Numbered from the stretch's first letter, positions 33,288 through 43,236 are shown. The stretch: 64,000 nt of DNA from Gaetbulibacter_A aestuarii (GCF_039537665.1 NZ_BAABAY010000006.1:124001-188000); one strand, 5' to 3'. Numbers and translations: made by a program. The notes: a model not told the origin generated them from the sequence alone.

Positions 33288-35321
33288 TTAAATTAATCCA
33301 TTGTATTTTCTTAGAAACCACTCTGCAGTTAAGCAACTTACCAATATGATAAGGAGAAGTTTCCAATCGATTAAAGGTACGGTATTTTTATTGCTTTTCT
33401 GGATGATTTGATAACGGGTATCGGTCATGAGTTCATGAATTAATCCATCATAATCAGCAATAAAATACGCTTTGCCTTTACTGTTAGTAGCCAACCCTTC
33501 CAGTTTTGTTACATCGGCATTTAAGAATTGCTGCTCAACATTATAATCTAAAATTTCGAAGTGGCCGGATTTGAAAATATTTTCTGTTTTTGCTTTTACC
33601 GTAAAGTCGTAGCTGCCGGAGGGCATACTACTCAAATCTACTTGAAAAGTATTGTTTTTAAGTACTAAAGGAAAAACGGTTTCGGTTCCCGTATTTGAGT
33701 TTTTGATAGTGATATTCAGCTGTTCTCGGGGATCAAATTCGTAATTATTATCAAAGAATTGCGCCTGAATTAAAAAATTGGATTCACCATCGTAAAAGGA
33801 TTGATAGTCCACTTGTAATCTGTCACGCGTTTTATTGGAAGCTAAATATTGCACCAGTTTCCCCAGAAAGTTATCAAAAAATTCAAAATTCCCTGAGTTA
33901 ACAAAAGCCTGTGATCGCCAACCCCAAATATTTTCACCAAATAATACGGCTTGGCGTCTGGAATTCATTTCAAAAGTTGCTAAAAGCGGCTCATTTAAAA
34001 CGACACCATGGGTCGCTTTTGATATTAATGTTTGAAATGGTCCGGTAAAGGTTACTTTTCCATAAGGAGCACGAAGTGGCGGATAGTTAGAAAAATCCAG
34101 ATCTTCTACAGTAAACGGAGAAAACCCGGGGTTTAATACCGGTTGATAATCTTCAATCTGATATGTGTTTTCCTGCTTGATGATTTTTTGATACGAATTG
34201 AAGAAATTTAGATCGGTATCTGTACCTACAATAGTAAATACATGCTTGTTTGCATCTTGTAATGCTTGGATTATTTTATTAAAGCTTCTGTTTGGTTGAT
34301 ATAATATAACTAATTGAAAATCATTTAATTTACCGACTATTTCATTAGGCTTTAAAATACGTGCAGCACGGCGTTCATTTGTTTCAATACTTGTTTTTAA
34401 GGCACCAAGATCAGGATGAATAATACTACTAACAATAGCTACGTTGGTCTTTTGATCGATGACTTCAATTGCAAAGTTTTTAGTATTATTAATGGTGTTC
34501 TTTTCGTTTTTCAAAGGGTTTAGCCGAGCAACATAAGATTGAACACCAACCTGGTCTGCCGGAAGATCAAATTGAACCACCTGAGAACTTTTCGATTTTG
34601 AAAAATTCAATCGTTTCGAAAACACTATTTTATCCTTAAGAAGGATCTCAAAATTAGAGGATACAGGTTCCACACCTTCATAAACCAATATAACTTCCAC
34701 CGGAAAGCGATTTTTTAAATATGCAAATCTGTTGACATTGAGTTGGGCTATTCTTAGATCGGTATAGCTAGTAGTATCACCCAGTATTACCGGATAAATA
34801 GGTTGCCCATATTCCCTTGAAGAAAAACTATAATCACTACCAAGAGTTTGGTTTCCATCGGAGATCAAAATGGTAGGTGACACATGGTCTTTATAAATCT
34901 GTTTTAAATTTTTGAAGACACTCGAAATGTTGGTTTGTTTTTCATTAAAAGTAAGCGTGTCTAAAGATTTTAAGGATTTGCTAAAACTATAAAAATGAAT
35001 ATTAAATCGATTTTTTAACTCCGGATTCTGCTGTAGTTTTTCCACTAATGCCGTAACCTCCTGGTTATGTTCCAGTTGTTTTATGGAGTTTGAATTATCC
35101 ACAGCCACAATAAGATCGGGTTTTTCAGTGGTAAGGACCTTTCGTTCGATCTTTGGATTAACGAGTAACAGACCAAGCACAAACAAGGTACAGAAGCGCA
35201 GAAAAGAAAAAAGCATGTTCCATTTAGACATGCTTTGATTTCTTTTATAATACTGAAAGAACGCTAGCCCTAAGGCAATAATTCCAACTAAAACAATGTA
35301 AACCAGCGTTTCTGAATTCAT
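33288..35321 (-). CDS. Membrane protein with a VWA-like domain
   Basis: The 677 residues begin with two membrane segments (about 4-22 and 36-55). A von Willebrand A-like domain follows (residues 68-190), starting with DLIVAVDNSNSIKQ, in which the MIDAS-like DxSxS becomes DNSNS. After that come beta-rich repeats of unknown type and a last membrane segment near residues 650-668. The layout fits flavobacterial membrane proteins of unknown function, related to batB-type proteins. The gene is 20 bases after fabG. Confidence 0.75.
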   Translation of the reverse strand: MNSETLVYIVLVGIIALGLAFFQYYKRNQSMSKWNMLFSFLRFCTLFVLGLLLVNPKIERKVLTTEKPDLIVAVDNSNSIKQLEHNQEVTALVEKLQQNPELKNRFNIHFYSFSKSLKSLDTLTFNEKQTNISSVFKNLKQIYKDHVSPTILISDGNQTLGSDYSFSSREYGQPIYPVILGDTTSYTDLRIAQLNVNRFAYLKNRFPVEVILVYEGVEPVSSNFEILLKDKIVFSKRLNFSKSKSSQVVQFDLPADQVGVQSYVARLNPLKNEKNTINNTKNFAIEVIDQKTNVAIVSSIIHPDLGALKTSIETNERRAARILKPNEIVGKLNDFQLVILYQPNRSFNKIIQALQDANKHVFTIVGTDTDLNFFNSYQKIIKQENTYQIEDYQPVLNPGFSPFTVEDLDFSNYPPLRAPYGKVTFTGPFQTLISKATHGVVLNEPLLATFEMNSRRQAVLFGENIWGWRSQAFVNSGNFEFFDNFLGKLVQYLASNKTRDRLQVDYQSFYDGESNFLIQAQFFDNNYEFDPREQLNITIKNSNTGTETVFPLVLKNNTFQVDLSSMPSGSYDFTVKAKTENIFKSGHFEILDYNVEQQFLNADVTKLEGLATNSKGKAYFIADYDGLIHELMTDTRYQIIQKSNKNTVPLIDWKLLLIILVSCLTAEWFLRKYNGLI

Positions 35322-35341
35322 TTATACGAGCTAAGGATGGT

Positions 35342-36088
35342 TTAGGTTAACATACCACCATCTACATTCAAGGTTTGTCCGGTAACATAAGCACTCATAT
35401 CACTGGCTAAGAACACGCAAACATTGGCAATATCTTCAGGAGTTCCACCGCGTTTTAATGGAATGGCATCACGCCAGCCCTTAACTACATTTTCATCAAG
35501 TTTTGCCGTCATCTCCGTTTCAATAAATCCGGGAGCCACCACGTTACTGCGAATATTTCTGGAACCGAGCTCTAAGGCTACTGATTTAGAAAACCCTATA
35601 ATACCTGCTTTAGAAGCCGCGTAATTCGTTTGTCCGGCGTTACCTTTAACACCAACTACAGAACTCATATTGATAATTGATCCTTTACGTTGTTTCAACA
35701 TGGTACGCTGAACAGCTTTGGTCATATTAAAAACCGATTTTAAGTTCACTTCAATAACTTTATCGAAGTCTTCTTCTGTGATACGCATTAACAAGTTATC
35801 TTTCGTGATTCCCGCATTATTTACCAAAATATCGATACTACCGAATTCCTTTACCACGTCGTCCGCTAATTGTTGTGCTTCCTCAAAACTGGCCGCATTA
35901 CTTTGATAACCCTTAGCTTTCACACCCATGGCGTTCAATTCATTTTCCAGAGCTTTGGCGGCCTCCACCGAAGAACTATAGGTAAAAGCAACATTAGCTC
36001 CTTCTTTGGCAAATACTTCGGCAATACCTTTACCAATCCCACGACTGGCACCGGTAATGATGGCTGTTTTTCCTTCTAATAATTTCAT
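35342..36088 (-). CDS. fabG: 3-oxoacyl-[acyl-carrier-protein] reductase
   Basis: FabG, 248 residues, reduces 3-oxoacyl-ACP with NADPH in fatty acid synthesis. The short-chain dehydrogenase signature is complete: GASRGIGKGIA near residue 13, NNAGIT, the catalytic serine in NMSSVVGVKGNAGQTNYAASKAG with the YxxxK pair, and the closing VTGQTLNVDGGM strand. First gene of the transcript that continues into the VWA and prohibitin genes. Confidence 0.96.
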   Translation of the reverse strand: MKLLEGKTAIITGASRGIGKGIAEVFAKEGANVAFTYSSSVEAAKALENELNAMGVKAKGYQSNAASFEEAQQLADDVVKEFGSIDILVNNAGITKDNLLMRITEEDFDKVIEVNLKSVFNMTKAVQRTMLKQRKGSIINMSSVVGVKGNAGQTNYAASKAGIIGFSKSVALELGSRNIRSNVVAPGFIETEMTAKLDENVVKGWRDAIPLKRGGTPEDIANVCVFLASDMSAYVTGQTLNVDGGMLT

Positions 36089-36123
36089 CTATAATCTTTG
36101 TTAGTTTGTTTTATCAATATGCT

Positions 36124-36131
36124 CAAATATA
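36124..36131 (-). promoter_or_regulatory. Putative -7 box for the fabG transcript
   Basis: The minus strand reads TATATTTG, between the sucD terminator and the fabG ATG; the leader would be about 29 bases. Confidence 0.45.
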
Positions 36132-36155
36132 AGAAATCCTAATGGCTTCAAATAA

Positions 36156-36184
36156 AAAAACCTCACAAGATTTGCAAGGTTTTT
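36156..36184 (-). terminator. Terminator after sucD
   Basis: An 8-base stem (36156-36163 and 36177-36184) with further pairing in the loop is followed on the minus strand by TTTTTTT. It closes the lpx-efp-sucD transcript. Confidence 0.8.
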
Positions 36185-36204
36185 CAAATGTTAAATCTAT
36201 TATT

Positions 36205-37077
36205 TTAGCCTAAAACTTCGGCAACTTTTTTACCAATTTCTGCAGGTGAATCCACTACATGGATACCACAAGCTCTCATAATTTTCTTTTTGGCTTGCGC
36301 CGTATCATCACTACCACCAACGATAGCTCCGGCGTGACCCATGGTACGACCAGCAGGTGCTGTTTCCCCGGCAATAAATCCTACGATCGGTTTTTTACTT
36401 CCGCTTTCTTTATACCACTTGGCTGCATCAGCTTCTAATTGTCCGCCAATTTCACCAATCATTACTACGGCTTCAGTCTCAGGATCATTAATCAAGAGTT
36501 CTACAGCTTCTTTCGTTGTGGTCCCAATAATTGGGTCGCCACCAATACCGATAGCAGTTGTGATACCCTGACCTTGTTTTACCACCTGATCCGCGGCTTC
36601 GTAAGTTAGGGTACCTGATTTTGATACGATACCAACTTTACCTTTTTTAAATACAAAACCTGGCATAATACCAACTTTAGCTTCTCCGGGCGTAATAACA
36701 CCGGGACAGTTAGGTCCGATCAATCGGCAGTCTTTATTTTTTATATAATTTGAAGCGGTGATCATATCCGCAACCGGAATGCCTTCCGTAATGGTAATAA
36801 TAACTTTAATTCCGGCATCAGCAGCTTCCATAATTGCATCTGCAGCGAAGGCCGGTGGCACAAAAATAATCGAGGTATCAGCGCCTACTTCTTCAACAGC
36901 ATCTTTTACCGTATTAAAAACCGGTTTATCCAGGTGGGTTTGCCCGCCTTTTCCGGGTGTTACACCACCAACAACATTGGTTCCGTATTCAATCATTTGC
37001 GTAGCGTGAAAGGTTCCTTCACTACCTGTAAATCCTTGAACAATTATTTTTGAATCTTTATTTACTAAAACACTCAT
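36205..37077 (-). CDS. sucD: Succinate-CoA ligase, ADP-forming, alpha subunit
   Basis: SucD, 290 residues, binds CoA and carries the histidine that is phosphorylated in the TCA-cycle step making ATP from succinyl-CoA. The CoA-binding GFTGSEGTFH region (residues 15-24) and the active H248 in MGHAGAIVGG are visible. The beta subunit gene sucC is not beside it, which is common in this phylum. A -7 box at 37110-37117 suggests it has its own promoter behind the lpx operon. Confidence 0.97.
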   Translation of the reverse strand: MSVLVNKDSKIIVQGFTGSEGTFHATQMIEYGTNVVGGVTPGKGGQTHLDKPVFNTVKDAVEEVGADTSIIFVPPAFAADAIMEAADAGIKVIITITEGIPVADMITASNYIKNKDCRLIGPNCPGVITPGEAKVGIMPGFVFKKGKVGIVSKSGTLTYEAADQVVKQGQGITTAIGIGGDPIIGTTTKEAVELLINDPETEAVVMIGEIGGQLEADAAKWYKESGSKKPIVGFIAGETAPAGRTMGHAGAIVGGSDDTAQAKKKIMRACGIHVVDSPAEIGKKVAEVLG

Positions 37078-37109
37078 TTGTTTATTTTTTATGATCTGTA
37101 ATTACGTTG

Positions 37110-37117
37110 CAAAAATA
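37110..37117 (-). promoter_or_regulatory. Putative -7 box for sucD
   Basis: The minus strand reads TATTTTTG in the 73-base gap between lpxD2 and sucD, with a leader of about 26 bases. Confidence 0.4.
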
Positions 37118-37150
37118 CTTTATTTGTGCGTATCTACAGGGGTCTTTTTG

Positions 37151-38089
37151 CTATTTTTTTGACTTTAAATTTTCAAACATTTCCGGAAGCTTGTTGACGT
37201 TGGCCATATCCTTTAAAACAGATCTGGATTCTCTGGCCGGGGTACCCCAGTACGTTTTGTTTCCAGGCAACGATTTACTAATACCCGCCTGTGCTAAAAT
37301 AATGGCTTTAGATCCTATTTTTATACCACTGGCACAACCTACCTGGCCCCAAATAGTAACTTCATCCTCAACCACAACACAGCCTGCAATGCCAGCCTGA
37401 GAAGCAATCAGACATTTTTTACCAATAACCGTATCGTGACCAATCTGGATCATGTTGTCGAGTTTTGATCCTTCTTTAATACGTGTATCACCGGATACGC
37501 CTCTATCAATAGTGCAATTTGCACCGATATCCACATTGTTTTCAATCACTACGCGTCCACTAGACTGCAAACGATCGAATCCTTCAGGACGCTTTTTGTA
37601 ATAAAAAGCATTCGCACCTAAAACGGTTCCTGAATGAATATGCACATGATCGCCAATTATACAATCGTCATAAATAGTTACATTCGAATGAATGCGACAA
37701 TTTTTACCGATCTTGACATTATGACCTATAAAACAATTGGGCTGGATCACGGTGTTTTCACCAATTTCAGCAGTTTCTGATATCTGACTATTGGCTGAAA
37801 CGAAAGGTTTAAAATGCTGTGTAAGCTTATTAAAATCTCGGAACGGATCATCACTTATTAAAAGCGCTTTGCCCTGCGGGCAATCTACTTCTTTGTTGAT
37901 CAGGATAATTGTTGCTGCAGAATTTAAAGCTTTATCGTAGTATTTGGGATGATCTACAAAAACAATATCTCCCGGCTCTACAACATGGATCTCATTCATA
38001 CCCAAAACCTTAAAATCAGGACTACCCACAAAATTACTATCGATCAGAGCAGCAATTTCTTTTAAAGTATGTGGTTTAGGAAATCGCAT
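37151..38089 (-). CDS. Second LpxD-like UDP-3-O-acylglucosamine N-acyltransferase
   Basis: At 312 residues this is a left-handed beta-helix acyltransferase with an N-terminal LpxD uridine-binding domain (residues 1-95) and hexapeptide repeats after that. The catalytic-type histidine is kept in MIQIGHDTVIG, preceded by TIDRGVSGDTRI. It is a diverged paralogue of the LpxD at 40842-41867. Two LpxD-like genes in one operon suggest acyl chains added to different positions or at different conditions, but which is the housekeeping enzyme cannot be read from the sequence. Confidence 0.85.
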   Translation of the reverse strand: MRFPKPHTLKEIAALIDSNFVGSPDFKVLGMNEIHVVEPGDIVFVDHPKYYDKALNSAATIILINKEVDCPQGKALLISDDPFRDFNKLTQHFKPFVSANSQISETAEIGENTVIQPNCFIGHNVKIGKNCRIHSNVTIYDDCIIGDHVHIHSGTVLGANAFYYKKRPEGFDRLQSSGRVVIENNVDIGANCTIDRGVSGDTRIKEGSKLDNMIQIGHDTVIGKKCLIASQAGIAGCVVVEDEVTIWGQVGCASGIKIGSKAIILAQAGISKSLPGNKTYWGTPARESRSVLKDMANVNKLPEMFENLKSKK

Positions 38090-38656
38090 TTATTCTTTAA
38101 TACGCTCTTTATAAGTTCCTTTTTCAGTTTCAATACGAATCTTGTCACCTTCATTAATAAATAAAGGCACATTAACTTCAGCCCCGGTTTCCACGGTTGC
38201 GGGTTTTGTAGCATTGGTTGCCGTATTCCCTTTAACACCGGGTTCGGTGTGGGTTACTTCTAAAACCACACTCGCCGGCATATCCACAGAAAGCGGCATA
38301 TTGTCTTCGGTATTGATACTTACTGTAACCACTTCGCCTTCTTTTAAAAGATCAGGACGATCTAATGCGGCTTCAGTCAATCGAATCTGCGTGTAATCGG
38401 CTTCATTCATAAAATGATAGAATTCACCGTCATTATACAGATACTGGAATTTATGTGTTTCCACACGAACATCCTCAATTTTATGTCCTGCTGAAAAGGT
38501 GTTGTCGAGCACTTTACCTGTAGTTACACTTTTGAGTTTTGTTCTCACAAAAGCCGGACCTTTACCCGGTTTTACATGCAAAAACTCTATAATTTTATAA
38601 ATATCATTATTGTATCGGATACATAATCCGTTTCTAATATCACTTGTACTAGCCAT
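38090..38656 (-). CDS. efp: Elongation factor P
   Basis: EF-P, 188 residues, helps ribosomes stalled on polyproline. It has the three-barrel layout, with the loop residue K32 in VKPGKGPAFVR at the place of the modified lysine in E. coli. It sits without gap after the second lpxD and 3 bases from lpxA, so envelope and translation genes share a transcript. Confidence 0.97.
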   Translation of the reverse strand: MASTSDIRNGLCIRYNNDIYKIIEFLHVKPGKGPAFVRTKLKSVTTGKVLDNTFSAGHKIEDVRVETHKFQYLYNDGEFYHFMNEADYTQIRLTEAALDRPDLLKEGEVVTVSINTEDNMPLSVDMPASVVLEVTHTEPGVKGNTATNATKPATVETGAEVNVPLFINEGDKIRIETEKGTYKERIKE

Positions 38657-38659
38657 AAA

Positions 38660-39445
38660 TTAATTGGATTTAAAATAACCTTTCATAATACCGCGATGTG
38701 AATTTCGAATGAATTGCAGGATTTCATCGCGCTCCGGCGTAGCTTCCATTTCAGCTTCGATAATGTCGGCTGCCTGGGTATTATTGTAGTTCTTTTGGTA
38801 TAATATTCTAAATATATTTTGAATTTCTCTGATTTTTTCTGTTGAAAAACCTCTTCGGCGCAAGCCAACCGAATTTATCCCTACGTAAGATAATGGTTCG
38901 CGGGCAGCTTTTACATAAGGCGGAACATCTTTACGAACCAGGGAACCTCCTGTTACGAAAGCATGGTTACCGATGGAAACGAATTGATGTACAGCCGTCA
39001 TACCTGCCAGAACCACATAATCACCAACGGTAATATGACCAGCAAGGGTACTGTTATTCGAGAAAATACAATGATCTCCAACAACACAATCGTGTGCGAT
39101 ATGACAATAAGCCATGATCAGGCAATCATTACCTACCACAGTTTTCATGCGGTCTGCAGTGCCACGGTTAATGGTAACGCACTCTCGAATAGTAACGTTA
39201 TCGCCAATCTCAACGGTAGTTTCTTCGTCTTTATATTTAAGATCCTGGGGTACGGCGGAAATCACAGAACCGGGAAAAATATTGCAATTCTTGCCGATGC
39301 GCGCACCCTCCATGATCGTAACATTACTTCCTATCCAGGTCCCCTCACCTATTTTCACATTATTGTGAATGGTTGTAAAGGGTTCTATAACCACATTTTT
39401 AGCGATTTTAGCGCCGGGATGAACGTAAGCAAGTGGTTGATTCAT
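38660..39445 (-). CDS. lpxA: Acyl-[ACP]-UDP-N-acetylglucosamine O-acyltransferase
   Basis: LpxA, 261 residues, starts lipid A synthesis. The left-handed beta-helix is built of hexapeptide repeats; the catalytic base is H118 in CHIAHDCVVG, which aligns with H125 of E. coli, and the C-terminal helices start near residue 190. Between efp and the lpxC-fabZ fusion in the same direction. Confidence 0.97.
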   Translation of the reverse strand: MNQPLAYVHPGAKIAKNVVIEPFTTIHNNVKIGEGTWIGSNVTIMEGARIGKNCNIFPGSVISAVPQDLKYKDEETTVEIGDNVTIRECVTINRGTADRMKTVVGNDCLIMAYCHIAHDCVVGDHCIFSNNSTLAGHITVGDYVVLAGMTAVHQFVSIGNHAFVTGGSLVRKDVPPYVKAAREPLSYVGINSVGLRRRGFSTEKIREIQNIFRILYQKNYNNTQAADIIEAEMEATPERDEILQFIRNSHRGIMKGYFKSN

Positions 39446-39448
39446 AAT

Positions 39449-40855
39449 TTATTTAACTTTTGAAATTTGTGCCATTAATTCAGCTTCTGCACAAAGTTTA
39501 CCATTGGCATAAGCATAACCCTGCATGTGGCAAATACCACGGCGTATGGGCGTAATTAATGAGCACTTAAAAATAAGAGTGTCTCCGGGTGATACCTTCT
39601 GTTTGAATTTTACATTATCCATTTTCATGAAGAATGTCAGGTAGTTTTCAGGATCCGGAACCGTGTTCAACACCAAAATACCACCGGTTTGTGCCATCGC
39701 TTCTATGATAAGTACCCCGGGCATAACGGGAGCTCCCGGAAAATGTCCTTTAAAGAACTCCTCGTTCATCGTTACATTTTTTGTAGCGATAACATCTTTG
39801 TCAGATAGTTCAAATACCTTATCGATCAATAAGAATGGCTGACGATGCGGTAACATGGACATAATTTGTGTAATGTCCATTAATGGCGGTTGATTTAAAT
39901 CTATATTAGGAACGTTGTTACGACGTTCGTTCTTTATAAGTTTTGAAAGTTTTTTAGCAAACTGCGTATTTACAAAATGTCCGGGTTTGTTAGCAATAAC
40001 CTTCCCTCGAATGGGTGTTCCTACCAGCGCCAGGTCTCCCAAAACATCCAATAATTTATGACGAGCAGCTTCATTAGGATGGTGTAAGGTTAAATTATCA
40101 AGAATTCCGTTGGGTTTAACCGCTATAGAATCTTTTTTGAAAGCAACCTTCAGCTTTTCCATGGTTTCTTTAGACAAAGGTTTGTCTACGTATACAATGG
40201 CATTGTTGAGATCACCACCTTTGATAAGGCCATTTTCAAGTAACATTTCTAGTTCGTGTAAGAAGCTGAACGTTCTGGCGTCGGCAATATCATTTTTAAA
40301 ATCGGAAATTTGATTCAAGGTTGCGTTTTGAGTACCTAAAACCTTAGTTCCAAAATCAACCATGGTGGTAACCTGATATTCTTTAGCGGGCATTAAAATG
40401 ATCTCACTACCAGAATCCTCATCAGTATAGGAAACTACCTCTGTTACCTCATAAACTTCACGACAGGCATCTAATTCAATAATACCGGCCTTTTCTAAGG
40501 CTTCTACAAAAAATTTTGAAGAACCATCCATGATAGGTGGCTCCGAAGCATCCAGTTCGATGATCACATTGTCGATATCTAAACCAACCAAAGATGCCAA
40601 AACGTGCTCACAAGTTTGTATGGTGACACCATTTTTTTCAAGGCAGGTACCACGCTGGGTATTGGTTACAAAACAGGCATCCGCTTCGATTACCGGACTC
40701 CCCTCCAAATCAACACGTTTGAAAGCTAATCCAAAATTCGCATCTGCCGATTTAAATGTTAAGGTTACTTGCTTTCCTGTATGAAGGCCAACACCTTTAA
40801 GTGAAACCTCTTTGCTTATTGTCTTTTGCTTTATATCTGTTTTAACTATTCCCAT
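39449..40855 (-). CDS. lpxC/fabZ: LpxC-FabZ fusion: UDP-3-O-acyl-GlcNAc deacetylase / 3-hydroxyacyl-ACP dehydratase
   Basis: The 468 residues join two enzymes that compete for the same 3-hydroxyacyl-ACP pool. Residues 1-310 are the zinc deacetylase LpxC, with zinc ligands in CEHVLASL and HKLLDVLGD and the DASEPPIMDGSS segment. Residues 325-468 are FabZ, with LPHRQPFLLIDKV and the catalytic histidine in GHFPGAPVMPG. The fusion is characteristic of Bacteroidetes. The start overlaps lpxD by 14 bases. Confidence 0.96.
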   Translation of the reverse strand: MGIVKTDIKQKTISKEVSLKGVGLHTGKQVTLTFKSADANFGLAFKRVDLEGSPVIEADACFVTNTQRGTCLEKNGVTIQTCEHVLASLVGLDIDNVIIELDASEPPIMDGSSKFFVEALEKAGIIELDACREVYEVTEVVSYTDEDSGSEIILMPAKEYQVTTMVDFGTKVLGTQNATLNQISDFKNDIADARTFSFLHELEMLLENGLIKGGDLNNAIVYVDKPLSKETMEKLKVAFKKDSIAVKPNGILDNLTLHHPNEAARHKLLDVLGDLALVGTPIRGKVIANKPGHFVNTQFAKKLSKLIKNERRNNVPNIDLNQPPLMDITQIMSMLPHRQPFLLIDKVFELSDKDVIATKNVTMNEEFFKGHFPGAPVMPGVLIIEAMAQTGGILVLNTVPDPENYLTFFMKMDNVKFKQKVSPGDTLIFKCSLITPIRRGICHMQGYAYANGKLCAEAELMAQISKVK

Positions 40856-41867
40856 TGTTTTTCTCTAAATCATTGAGGGATTTAACAATTTTAGGTAGAT
40901 TTTTAAAGTGTACATACGACTTATTGAAGTCGGAGTAGGCTAAGGCCGGCGACCCTTGTAGGATTTCATTATCTTTTACGTTTCTACCAATCCCGGACTG
41001 TGCCTGAATTTTTACATTATTTCCAATCACTATATGGCCAACAATACCCACCTGGCCACCGATCTGGCAATTTTCACCAATTTTGGTCGAGCCTGCAATA
41101 CCGGTTTGAGCGGCAATAACCGTGTTCTTTCCTATTTCTACATTGTGCGCAATCTGAATTTGATTATCCAGTTTCACACCTTTACGAATAATGGTTGAAC
41201 CCAAAGTTGCTCTATCAATAGTCGTGGCAGCACCAACATCTACAAAATCTTCTAAGATCACATTACCAATTTGTGGAACCTTTTTGTATTCGCCGGTTTC
41301 ATCAGGTGAAAATCCAAATCCATCCGCACCAATAATAGCACCGGAATTAATAACGCAGTATTTCCCAATACTGCAATCGGAATAAATTTTAGAGCCCGCA
41401 AAAATTACCGTATTATCACCAATTGTAACATTATCTCCAATATAGGTGTTCGGAAAAATTTTTACATTATCACCAATAGTAACATTATCTCCAAGATATG
41501 AGAACGCTCCCAGGTAAAGATTATCACCGTATTTAGCAGAAGTTGAAATATGAGAAGGTTCCTCAATTCCGGACTTGTTCAATTTTACCTGATTATAATA
41601 TTCTAAAAGTTTTGAGAATGCCTTGTAAGCATTATCCACCTTAATAAGCGTTGTATTTATATCGTTTTCAGGCTCAAAGGACTTATTTACAATAGTCACA
41701 GAGGCTTTAGTGGTATAGATATGCGGCGTATATTTTGGATTTGCCAAAAATGTTAAGGATTCTTCTACTCCTTCTTCAATTTTGGACAGTTTAGAGACCT
41801 TAATGTTCGAGTCGCCCACAACATCACCTTCTAATATATCCGCTATTTGTTGCGCTGTAAATTTCAA
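40842..41867 (-). CDS. lpxD: UDP-3-O-(3-hydroxyacyl)glucosamine N-acyltransferase
   Basis: LpxD, 341 residues, adds the N-linked acyl chain in lipid A synthesis. The uridine-binding N-domain (residues 1-100), the hexapeptide helix, and the catalytic histidine in LDNQIQIAHNVEIG are visible. Length is close to that of E. coli LpxD (341), longer than the second copy. First gene of the lpx operon. Confidence 0.96.
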   Translation of the reverse strand: MKFTAQQIADILEGDVVGDSNIKVSKLSKIEEGVEESLTFLANPKYTPHIYTTKASVTIVNKSFEPENDINTTLIKVDNAYKAFSKLLEYYNQVKLNKSGIEEPSHISTSAKYGDNLYLGAFSYLGDNVTIGDNVKIFPNTYIGDNVTIGDNTVIFAGSKIYSDCSIGKYCVINSGAIIGADGFGFSPDETGEYKKVPQIGNVILEDFVDVGAATTIDRATLGSTIIRKGVKLDNQIQIAHNVEIGKNTVIAAQTGIAGSTKIGENCQIGGQVGIVGHIVIGNNVKIQAQSGIGRNVKDNEILQGSPALAYSDFNKSYVHFKNLPKIVKSLNDLEKNNGNS

Positions 41868-41901
41868 GTGTTCGTTTTAACTAACTTTGGTTTTATCTTG
41901 G

Positions 41902-41909
41902 CAAAAATA
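41902..41909 (-). promoter_or_regulatory. Putative -7 box for the lpx operon
   Basis: The minus strand reads TATTTTTG, 35 bases before the lpxD ATG. Confidence 0.4.
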
Positions 41910-41964
41910 GGAAAAATGTACCAAAGTTTTTTATCTGAACAAGGTTATTGCGGTAAGCCCTATT

Positions 41965-43203
41965 TTAAGAGTCGAAAGTTTCTGTGTGATCTTCTTTAGG
42001 ATAACAGATGTAGTATTTTGTTACCGGCTTAGACAGTGCTTTTAAATTAAGCTGATCAGAAGCTTTTACGATGTCCTGTAATTTCCCTGTTTTATGCTGA
42101 ATAGTAATGCGCTTTTCTTTCAGCTCATAGGCCTGGTTCACCATCTGTCCTGTAAATACAAAATAGGCCGCCTCGAGATCGGTTAAACTATATTTTGAAG
42201 TGACTTTGTCAATATGTTTTTGCAAACTTTTAGCTTTTACAGGCTTCTTCTTTACTTTTATTTTTAGTAATTGCCTGTTTATGATCATGCTACACAACTC
42301 CCGTAACACAAAATCGTCATGATGTTGCCACTGCTTCATTGCAGATACAATATCAAAGTCATCCAATTGTGAAAAAATATCCAGTGTTTTATCATCAAAG
42401 TTGGAGAGATGAATGTCGTGCTCAAGAAAATACAATAATGGCGCACTGGCATCCAGAATTACCCCTTTAGCATGCAACTCCTTGGCACGCTTTAAAACAC
42501 GAATTAAAAGTTGTTCCGCAACAATTCCGGTTTTATGTAAATATACCTGCCAATACATGAGTCGGCGGGCAATCAGGAATTTTTCTACACTATAAATACC
42601 TTTTTCTTCAACAACTAATTCGTCTCCATGAACATTCAACATCGTAATCAAGCGTTCGCTGTTAATATTTCCTTCGGCAACGCCGGTATAAAAACTATCG
42701 CGTTTCAAATAATCCGCACGATCCATATCCAACTGCCCGGAAATAAGCTGGTTCATAAACTTTCGGTGATATTCACCTTTAAAAATCTGGATGGCGAGCG
42801 TTAAATTTCCGTTAAATTCGTCGTTCAATTTCGCCATAAACAGACTTGAAATCTTCTCGTGTGAAATGTTATTAACGATACTGTGCTCCATCGCATGAGA
42901 GAATGGACCATGGCCTATATCATGCAAAAGAATAGCAGCATACAAGGCAGTTTCTTCTTCTTCATTAATGCTAACCCCTTTAAAACGAAGTACTTTAACA
43001 GCCTGCTGAATGAGGTGCACACAACCTATGGCATGATGAAACCGCGTATGATGCGCTCCCGGATATACCAAATACGACATTCCCATTTGGGTAATTCTGC
43101 GTAAACGCTGGAAGTACCGATGCTGAATTAAATCGAAAATAAGGGAATTAGGAATGGTAATAAATCCGTAAATTGGATCGTTTAATATTTTAAGTTTGTT
43201 CAA
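41965..43203 (-). CDS. HD domain phosphohydrolase (dGTPase-like)
   Basis: The 412-residue protein has the HD domain at about residues 45-200. Metal ligands are visible in HHTRFHHAIG, LLHDIGHGPFSH and DRADYLKRD. The start KILNDPIYGFI is typical of the family of putative dGTP triphosphohydrolases related to YdhJ/SAMHD1. Substrate is not known. It is transcribed away from porX. Confidence 0.85.
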   Translation of the reverse strand: MNKLKILNDPIYGFITIPNSLIFDLIQHRYFQRLRRITQMGMSYLVYPGAHHTRFHHAIGCVHLIQQAVKVLRFKGVSINEEEETALYAAILLHDIGHGPFSHAMEHSIVNNISHEKISSLFMAKLNDEFNGNLTLAIQIFKGEYHRKFMNQLISGQLDMDRADYLKRDSFYTGVAEGNINSERLITMLNVHGDELVVEEKGIYSVEKFLIARRLMYWQVYLHKTGIVAEQLLIRVLKRAKELHAKGVILDASAPLLYFLEHDIHLSNFDDKTLDIFSQLDDFDIVSAMKQWQHHDDFVLRELCSMIINRQLLKIKVKKKPVKAKSLQKHIDKVTSKYSLTDLEAAYFVFTGQMVNQAYELKEKRITIQHKTGKLQDIVKASDQLNLKALSKPVTKYYICYPKEDHTETFDS

Positions 43204-43228
43204 GCCTTAGGTTTTAAACATTTTATTA

Positions 43229-43236
43229 CAAATATA
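43229..43236 (-). promoter_or_regulatory. Putative -7 box for the HD-domain gene
   Basis: The minus strand reads TATATTTG, 25 bases before the ATG. Confidence 0.4.
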
